From NCBI GenBank assembly GCA_051294375.1, contig CM119263.1:24966688-25030687 (forward strand): a stretch of DNA of 64,000 nt, in the 5' to 3' direction. This document shows positions 1 to 10,097 of this stretch, piece by piece. The DNA comes from Paraspadella gotoi. Taxonomy: Eukaryota; Chaetognatha. The first letter of the stretch is position 1. The number at the start of each line of letters is the position of its first letter. Below the pieces are notes generated by a model. It had not been told where the DNA came from and made no database searches. It saw only the letters and a list, made by a program, of their open reading frames with translations. A program made the position numbers and the translations under genes.

Positions 1-25
1 TTTTTGTTTTTTTTTTTTTTTTTAT

Positions 26-64
<39 letters not shown>

Positions 65-256
65 TTCCCCTTTTTTTTTTTTTTTTTTTTCTTTTTTTTT
101 TTTTTTCTTTTTTTTTTTTTTTTCCTTTTTTTTTTTTTTTTTCTTTTTTTTTTTTTATTTTTTTTGTATTCTTTTTCTTGTTTTCTTTTTTTTTTTTTTT
201 TTTTTTTTTTTTCTTTTTTTTTTTCCCTTTTTTTTTCTTTATTTATTTTTTTTTTT

Positions 257-292
<36 letters not shown>

Positions 293-498
293 TGTTATTT
301 TTTTTTTTTTTTTTTTCATATTTTTTTTTTTTTTTTTTTTTTTTATTTTCTTTTTCCCATTTTTTATTTTTTTTTTTTTTTTTTATTTTTTTAGTTTGTC
401 TTCTTTTTTGTTTGTTTTTCTTTTTTTTTCCCATATTTTTTATTTTTTTTTTTTCTTTTTTTTTTTTTTTCTCTTTTGTTCTTTATTTTTGTTTTTTT

Positions 499-540
<42 letters not shown>

Positions 541-687
541 TTTATTTTTTTTTTTTCTTTTTCTTTTTTTCTTTTTTTTTTTTTTTGTTTTTTTTTCTTT
601 TTGATTCCTTTTTTTGTTCTTTTATTTTTTTTTTTTATTTTTTTTTTTTTTTTTTTTTTCTTTTTTTTTTTTTTTTTGTTTTTTTTT

Positions 688-719
<32 letters not shown>

Positions 720-968
720 TTTTTCCTTTTTTTTTTTTTTTTCCTTATTTTTTTTTATTTTTTCTTTTTATTTTAGTTTTTTTTATTTTTTTTTGTTTTT
801 TTCTTTTTTTTTTTTTTTTTTTTTTTTATTTTTATTTTTTATTTTTATCTTTGTTTTTTATATATCTGTTTTTCTTTTTTTTTTCTTTCTTTCTTTTATT
901 TTTTTTTTTTTTTTTTTTTTTATGTTCCCTCATTCTTTTTTTTTTTATTTTTTTTTTTCATTTATTTT

Positions 969-1000
<32 letters not shown>

Positions 1001-1573
1001 TTATTTATGTTTTATGATTTTTTTTTCTGTGTGTTTTTTTTTTTTTTTTTTTTTCCTTTTTTTTTTTTTTTTCTGTTTTTTTTTTTTTTTTTTTTTTTTT
1101 TTTCTTTTTTTTTTCTCTTTCTTTTTTTCCTCTTCTTTTTTTTTTTTATTTTTTTTTTGATTTTTTGTGTTTTTTCCTTCTTTTTTTTTTACTTTTTTTT
1201 TTTTTTTAATTTTATTTTTTTTTTTTCCTTTCTTATTATTATTCTTTCATTTCTTATTTTATTTTTTTATTTTTTTTTTTGTTTTGTTTCTTTTTTTTTT
1301 TTTTTTTTTTTTTTTTTCCTTCTTTTTTATTTGTTGTTATCCTTTTTTTTTTCTTTTTTTTTTTTCCTTTATTGTTTTCTTTTTTTTTTTTTTTTTTTTT
1401 CTTTTTTTATTGTTTTTTTTTTTTTTTTATCTTTTCGTTTTTTTTTTTCTTTCTTTCAATGTTTTTTTTTTATTTTTTTTTATTTTTTTTTTTTTTTTTT
1501 CCCTTTTATTTTATCTAATCTTATTTTTTTTTTATTTTTTTTGTTTTTTTTTTTATTTCCTTCCTTTTGTTTT

Positions 1574-1604
<31 letters not shown>

Positions 1605-1643
1605 TCTTTCTTTTTTTTTTATTTTTGAATTTATTTTTGTCTT

Positions 1644-1679
<36 letters not shown>

Positions 1680-2364
1680 CCTTTTTCTTTTTCGATTTTT
1701 TTTATTTTTGTTTTTTTCCTTTCTTTTTTTTTTTTTTTTTTTTTTATTTTATTTCTTTTTTTATTTTTTTTTTCTTTTTTTTTTTTCTTTTGTTTATGTG
1801 TTTTTATTTTATTTTTGTTTTTTTTGTTTTTTTTTTTTTTTTGTTTCTTTGTTTTTTTTTATATTATTCTTTTTTTTCTTTTTTTTTTTTTTCTTTTTTT
1901 TTTTTCTTTTTTTATTTTTTTTTCTTTTTTTTCTTTTTTTTTTTTTTCCTTTTTTTTTTCTTTTTTTTAATTTTTTTTATTTTTGTCTCTTTACTTTTTC
2001 TCTTTTTTTGTTTTTTTTTTCTTTGTTTTTTTAATTTTTTTTATATTGTTTCTTTTTTCTCCTTTCTTTGTTTTTTTCATTTTTTCCTTTCTTTTCCTTT
2101 ATCTTTTTTTTTGTTTTTTTTTCTTTTTTAGTTTGGATTTTTTTTTTTTTTTGTTCTTTTTTCCTTTCTTTTTATTTTTTTTTTGATCTTTTTTTTTTTC
2201 TTTTTTTTTTCCTTTCCCCCTTTTTTAAATTATTTTTTTTTTTTTTTTTTTCCCTTTTTTTATTTTTTTTTTTTTTTTCTTTTTTTTTTTCCTCGTGATT
2301 TTTTCTTTTTTTTTTTTTTTTTATTTTTTTTTTATTTTTTTTTTTTTTTTTTTTACTTTTTTCT

Positions 2365-2411
<47 letters not shown>

Positions 2412-3227
2412 TTTTTTTTTTTTATTTTTTATTTTTTATTTTTTTTTTGTTCTTTTTCCTTTTTTATTTTTTCTTTCTTCTCTTCTTTTTATTTTTCCCT
2501 CCTTTTTATATATTTTTTTTTTTTTTTTTCTTTTTTTTTTTTTGTTTTTTTTTTTTTGATTTTTTTATTTTATTTCTTTTCTTTTTGTTTATTTTTTCCT
2601 TTTTCTTTTTTTATTTTTTTTTTTTATTTTTGTTTGTTTTTTTTTTTGTCTTTTTTTTTTCTTTTCTTTTTTCTTTTTTCCCCTTTTTTTTTTTTTTTTT
2701 GTTTATTTTTACCTTTTTATTCTTAGTTTTTTTTTTTTTTTCTTTTTTTTTTTCTAATTTTATTTTATGTTTCTTTTTTTTTTTTTTCCTTTTCCTGTTT
2801 TTATTTTTCTTTTTGTTATATTTTGTTACTTTTATCTTTTTGTCATTATTTTTTTTCTTTTTTTTTTTCCTTTTTTTTTTTTATTTCTTTCCTTTATTTT
2901 TTTTTTTTTTTTTTCTTTTTTATGTTTTCCTTTTTTTTTATCTTTGTATTTTTGTTTTTTTTTTCTCCTTTTCTTTTCTTTCTTTTTTCTATGTTATTCG
3001 TTTCCTTCTTCTTTTTTTTTTTTTTTTTTGTTTCTTTTTTCTTTTTTTTATTTTTTCTTTTTTTTTTTTTTTATTTTTTTTTATTTTTTTTTTTTTTTTT
3101 TTCTTATTTTTCCTTTATTCCCTTTTTCCTTTTTTTTTTTTTTTTTTTTTTTTTATTTTTTTTTTTTTAGGTTTCTTTTTTCTTTTTTCCATTCTCCCTT
3201 TATTTTTTCATTTTTTGTTTTTTTTTA

Positions 3228-3260
<33 letters not shown>

Positions 3261-3349
3261 CTTTTTTTTTTTTTTTTTATTATTCCCTTTTATTTTTTTT
3301 TTTTTTTTTTTTTTTTTTATCTTTTTTCAATTTTTTGTTATTTATTTCT

Positions 3350-3383
<34 letters not shown>

Positions 3384-3447
3384 CATTTTCCTTTTTTTTT
3401 TTTTTTCTTTCTTTCTTCTTTCTTTCTTTCTTTCTTTCCTCTTTTTA
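1..3447. repeat. 3.4-kb poly(T)-dominated low-complexity tract
   Basis: The first 3.4 kb is T with scattered single C, A and G, passing into a CTTT-type tail before normal sequence begins near 3450. Apparent reading frames here are poly-Phe/Leu or poly-Lys artefacts and were not annotated. The tract sits in what should be the eighth intron or later part of the decarboxylase gene, whose C-terminal exons are missing. Genuine T-rich DNA cannot be excluded, but the even scatter of substitutions over thousands of bases looks more like homopolymer-driven sequencing or assembly noise at a contig end. Confidence 0.9.
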
Positions 3448-3545
3448 TCCGCTAAGGTTAAGAAAGTAACTGGCCAACAACAATGACTAAAACAACAGAC
3501 ACGAAGAAACAATGACAAAAAAAAACCGCCTCGACAATAACTGAC

Positions 3546-6227
3546 CTTTCTCACGTGAGCCTGCAATCGCTCAACGCCGAACGTTCGAACGACGAACCAG
3601 ATCTTGAGCGATCTAAACCGTCGACCCAACGGGATCTGCCAGTGACGATAGTCGGGAACGATCCCCTGGTGGGCGTGGCGTAAGTAGACCGGGTTGACGT
3701 CGAAGGCCGACGCCATCTTTGACGCGTCGCGGAGCCAAAGTGCGGAACAGTCGAAGTTGACCAGGAGCCACTGGGTTGATTGAACGGAAAGTTTGGAGGG
3801 AGCATTATCTCATGCTACTAAATCGAACCAAATAATTTTTAGTTGGTTATTGGAAACATACGTACTGTATTCGTCATTTAGAATAATACATATTTGTTAT
3901 GAAAAATTTGATTTAATTCATCTGTTACTGTGATTGTTGACCCATGGTTTATTTATTATTTTTATATTATATTATTTCTATATTTTTTAAAAGATGTTTA
4001 GAGTATATCACCTTGTGCGGATTAAAATTGAAAGAGTCAGCCATTTCCACGCCTTCGAGAAGATAGCGGAACTCCTCGCACACGAGGGCGCAACCGGCGT
4101 AAGCGGCGTCGACGTGGAACCAAACGCCGGCGTCGCTACAGACGGCTCCGATCGACGAAAGCTGAAAAAGACAAAAGAGCAACAGACTAAAAAAATAACA
4201 TTCTTTTAGAATGTTAGTAAGATATTGTTGTATTGAATTTTGGAAATAAAGAAAAGAAACGACAAGATTTAATGTGAAAGAAACCATCCTCCACCGAGTC
4301 ACCGACTGTGATCTCAAAAAAAGGGTTACTTAATCTCCTTAACGGTTAACCCCCTTTCACCCTCTTCCCGACATTGCGATTTCACTTCCACGCCCCCTAC
4401 ATGGTCAAATGCGCAAGAGGAGGTGGTGCCCAGGGTGGCGACGACGCAGAAGGGACGCAAACCGTTGCTGACGTCCGACTCCATCGCCGACCGCAACGCC
4501 TCGCCCGTCATTTGACAGGCGGAGTTGCTCGCTACTTTATTCACCGTCACGCCTGATGAAAAAAATATTTAGAATGAGAGTAAGATAGATAGAAAGAAAG
4601 CGGAGAGAAAGAATGAAAGTAGGAAAGACAGAAAGAATCAAAGAATTCATCAAATAGAGAATTTACCGGCCATCATGCCGGCCCTTTCGACAGAGCAATG
4701 CGCTTGATCCGAACAGTAAAGAATCATTTTGGAGAAGGGACACTTGTCCTTTCGGTTCGATTCGCTCCTGGCGGCCAAAACCGCCACTAGAGTCGCTTCC
4801 GAAGCCGTTCCCTAATATTGAAAAAAATTTTACTTACATAAACGGTTTTAAAAATCAAAATATAAAAAACGGACTACCATATGGTAAGCAACAAAAAATA
4901 AGTTTTTATACCTATGATAAATTAATTGATTGATTTACGAAAGCCCAAAGGACACCTGAATGACACCGCCGCCCTTTGACGGACGGCCCTCCGCGCCTTC
5001 CTCGAAAAGGAAGTGTTCCGGGAGTCCGAGCATCTTCGCCAGCCAGTTCATCATCCTCATCTCCAGCTCCGTGCAGCTCGGGCTCGCAATCTGACAAGTT
5101 ACCAAAAACACAATGCTACGAAAATTTTCTTTCTTTTTGCTACGCCGTTTAATTTCAGGAGCGTTGGAGAAAAATTTGTGAGTACGGCAGTATCGAAATA
5201 GTTTCTGTTTTAATTCTTTCTTTTCTTTGCGTATTGTGCATTAAATGACAAAAAAAATTGTTCTGTTTAGAGACAACGAATTCATTTTATTTTATTACTA
5301 ATGATAAAATGAATTAGTTATCTAAAAACAAACAAATTGTTCTCTTTTAATGTTATAATCTTCAAAAAAAGGTGGAATGTGGCGGTATATTCATTCACAC
5401 CGCCTCACCTCCAGCTTCCTTCTGTCAATCCTATTAGCTCTGAGGGGGAACGCACCATCCTAATTGTTACAGTCCTAACGACTTCTCTCGGTGTTGGCAA
5501 AGCGAGACCCTCCTTGTGTAACCGCGCCAGTGGCTTACGGCGTCACTGAGGGTCGGAAGCCTCTATGCCAACAGTGAGATGCACCATCCCAATGGGCTTC
5601 GCAGGACACCCGGCTGTTGCTATAGGAGCTGGATTAAGTTAAGTAGATTCAATTGTTCGGTTCGAAATCTCCCCTTTCCTAATCCGCCCACCCAAGAAAA
5701 TCCCACGCATCCGATGACGTCGCTCAACATGTCCGCTAAAATCGAAGGATAAGAATTTGCCGTTGGGAAGTAGGCGTGGAAGTTGGGATGGTGCCACTGC
5801 GTCACCCCCGGCACGATGACGTCCTCAACGTCCGACAAGATGGTGTCTAATGACTCTCCTTCCTGCGGGATAAGGTAAAGATTCAGTATACATAAAAGGT
5901 AAACGATACGACTGGAAGTCCGAGGATAAAAAATATAACAAAAGTCAATCTTCCGTGATTGCTATTAATTGATTTCCCTTCGGATATTTAATCATAATAA
6001 TTAATAGGGATGTAAGTCAGTAACATATAAAATATAATATCTGAAATTGGTACAACCAATATAAATATATATATATATATATAATATAAATATATGGTGA
6101 AAGGACTTTCGTTTCGTTGCGTTTTAAACTTGTGAGAGAAAACAAAGTTTATTTTTGTTTACAAACAACTAGTTTTATTTTTCAGCGCAATGTGAATTTA
6201 TCAAAATTTTGCCAAACATTATGATGA

Positions 6228-6278
<51 letters not shown>

Positions 6279-9200
6279 AGCGTCCAACAAAGAATTGTTC
6301 CCTATTTACTCTCAAATGACCTTACCTCTTTTCTCTTCACTCTCTCTCGGTCTCTCCTGTCCTTACCTTCAGCTGTCCTCACCATCAACGCTATCTCTCT
6401 CTCTCTTTCTTTCTCTTCATCATAATGTTTGGAAAAATTTTTATATATTCACATTGCGCTGAAGAAGACTCGAAAAAAGAGTCGAAACATGACGGTTTGA
6501 AAAATAAAACTCGTTGTTTTTAAACAAAAATAACTTTGTTTTCTCCCTCAATACATATAAATATATAAAAAACGGGGGAGCTTAAGCTTAGCGATAAAAA
6601 AACTCTGAAAGTCTGAAGGACTGAGTCCCCCAACACCAAAAAGTTAGATGCCAAACGCAGTTGGCGTCCCCAGTAACCCTGATCTTACGCTCTGAATACA
6701 CTCTTTTCACAGGAAGGTTTCAAGCTTTATTTTCAAATGCACAATAGTTGAAAGAAGAAAGAAAGAAATGCCATTTTACTTCTTTACAGTTTACGGGTTA
6801 AATAGTGCAGTTCGCAAAAGCTACATACTATTTACCATACTTATTAAGCCTAAGCAATTAAGCCATGAAGCATTCGTGCTATTGTGATTAAACGCTTCCT
6901 ATACATTTTTTTATTTTAATAAAAATATTATTTTGCATTATATTCAAAAATTTAATCAGAGACAGAGAATGAAAATTTTTTCTTAACATTATTAAAAATA
7001 AAATTGAGTAACAGGTTCAGACAATATACATAGACTCATCACCTAACTTTAGAAGATAGATTTTAATACACAACTCAACACAATACAAGAATTACGACAA
7101 GAAAGGCTGTATAATCGTCAAACAGTCCATAAACGAGAAAGAGAAGAAAGAGAAATGTTGATCAAAAAATCAGTGTCGTTTGACTTCTTAGTGAATGTAT
7201 AAGTAATAGTTGAAAATAATTATTTTTTGAAACCGTTTAAAAACCATATTCCTGACTAAAACCATACTTCGTCGGCAGAACTAGAAGTATAGTGCTCACT
7301 GCTCAGTATATATTAAAAAAATAAGCAGTCCTGTACAAGTTTACAAAAAATCGATTTATAGAAATTAGATAAAGATGTAATTTAAAGGCGGCTGTTTAAA
7401 ACCGCATACGTACATTAGTACTGAATATCCATGTTGAATTCCAAAAAAAACTAGTTTAGTTCAACAAAATTAGGATACATTAAATTCTCAACATTTTTTT
7501 AGATTTTTTTGCTTTTTAGAAAGTTAAGCATTTCAATACAAATATTTAATTTGGACACGAAAAATGTATACACAATGCGTCTACTACTTCAGCCAGAAAT
7601 ATTGTTATATTTGTTTTCGATTTTAAATAAAAAAAATCAACAACGAAGGAACAATTACAACGACAAACTGCAATGCATAAATATTATGCGAGTCCTGACC
7701 TGCGATCATTTTCATATTATCGGTTAATTTTTGAGTGAAATTTTGTGAATATTTTGATAACTTTAATTGTCTAAATTCACCCAGAGTTCCAAGCTGCTTA
7801 TGTAGACACGATCCTATAACCCAGCTAAAAAACTGAATATAGAGAAATTCCGGAGAATGTAGTTGATAACTATACTCAAACATGAAATTTTTTTGGGGAC
7901 TGAAGTAATACGGCCCTGATCTTGGATTAAATGCTCCATTAGAGATTCGAGATATCTTTGTCAATTTATCATTAGAAAGAATTTCAAAAAATAAATAGAG
8001 GAAAAAATAAAAACTTGAAACTAATAAAATAAAAAAAACCTTTTTTTTATACTCCAAAGCCTTTTTCTTAATCAACAGGCCATGAATCAACAACGATATG
8101 GGAACAAATAAAATAATGGTCAGAAAAATAAAATTATCCCAAATAAATTTCATTTCGATATGTTTCGTATGAATTTTTTTAAACAAGTTAATTGACCGAA
8201 ATTTAGTCTGATTTGAAAAACAAAGTTGATTTGAAAAATTCTGTATATCTTGTTTATTGCTGCTTTTTGAATTTAACACGATAACTAATAGAAATAAACA
8301 AATAGCTAAAACAATAATCGAGAAATAGTATTTAAATTTGTATCCGTTGTGCTTTCCAAAATTCGCAAAAAATGAAGAAAAGCCTACAAAAATAAAGTTC
8401 GTGATCAAATTAGTATGTTTAAAAATTAATAGTTGTAACTTCATAGACGGAGCGAGTAAGTTACGTCTCAGTAAACGCGTGACACCTTGTCCTGGAACGA
8501 TACTTTCAAACAATATTGATAGTTCAAAACATATAAACTCATAGATTATTATGCTTATCATAGATAGAATTTGAGGAGAAAATTGAACAGTTTTTTTTGT
8601 TGCTGTTGTAACAAAAAATATGTAGATTATACTGAGTAGTTGATCACATAATACAACTAGAAGCAGCAAGGAATAGTTTGGTCGGAACAGGACGTAGTTT
8701 CCCAAAGTGTACCGATAGGAGGGGATTTTGGCAATATTTTGTTTATCCTTTGGTTTCTGACACTCGGGCAGACTAATATTTTTATAATTATGAAGAACGA
8801 TACGATCCCATTTCATTCCTCTCATGTCATCGCTCACTTTTAGGCAAGATATTAAAGATGCCTTGTGGGACACGCGTACATAAAATAAAAGTTGATGAGG
8901 TTTGGCCTCTTTGATGTTTATCACCCCCGTAGGCGTAGTTTTTATTTTGTAATTTAAATGATAGTTAAAAGATTGAACAATTTTTAGTAATTCAACTGAC
9001 ATAAAAAATGACAATAAAAATAAGCTAATCAAAGATTCTTTAAAAAGCCTGGAAAAATTAAAACTTTTTTTGGTAAAAACCTTATTTTTGGAATCTCGGT
9101 TGAATATTTCATTAAAAATTACTTTTCCTTCGTTTAATTGTGAGAAATCGAAAACCCGAATTGTAATGAAAACAAAGAGCAAAAAAAAAATTTCCGAGAG

Positions 9201-9919
9201 TCTTACGCTGTAAACGAGAATGATGTACAAACAAACGGACAGTCCCACAGTGGTTTGCATAAGGTAAAAAAAAGAAGACATGCTTGCGAGAACTTTGTAA
9301 GCAATCTTGACGTCCGAGGCCTCCATGGTCCTATCCCTATAACTCGACGCCGTTTTTGCAATGCTTATTGTTGATAAAGCCAGGGAAATTATTTGCAACT
9401 TGTCCTTAAAATAGGAAAACTTTCATTTACGTTGGAAGTAGATAGTCACAATATTATCAATATAAATATCAATATTATTGATATTTATCGGGGTCAGTCA
9501 CCCGTTGCAGCCCTTTTCTTTTGCTAAGTTGAAGAGCAAAATATTTTGTTTAAATTTTAAGATTAACGGAAAAAATCGTTTTTTAACAACAATTTATTTT
9601 TATTTTTGCAAATAAAAATCGGACATGTTTCGACTCTTAGGGATTTCGAGTCTTCACTCTTCATCCACATTTAAATCATAACTAATCGGTTTCACAAACA
9701 TTGAGAGTTTAAGAGAGAGAGAGAGAGAGTGTGAGTTTGTTATATTTAGTTTTTCTCTCAATTTATCTTTGTTGTACATTATTAAATGTATTGATTTTTT
9801 TCCTCTCTCTCTCTCTCTTTTTTTTTTTTACCAATTTCACATCTTACTCCATCCTTCCTGTTTCACTTCACCTGTCCTCATATCTGACCACTGTCCTTTA
9901 CTCAATTTTTTGTTGGAAA

Positions 9920-9961
<42 letters not shown>

Positions 9962-10065
9962 TTTTACCAATATTACATCTTACTCCATCCTTCCCTGTTC
10001 TCACTTTCACCTGTCCTCATATCTGACCATTGTCCTTTACTCAATTCTTTGTTGGAAACTCTCTG

Positions 10066-10097
<32 letters not shown>

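Noticed and set aside
4-3469. Long open frames of Phe/Leu or Lys across the first 3.4 kb
   Set aside because: They are artefacts of a T homopolymer; any frame stays open because TTT and near variants contain few stops.
6240-6276. Direct repeats suggestive of a CRISPR-like array
   Set aside because: Simple GA dinucleotides without spacers, in an animal genome.
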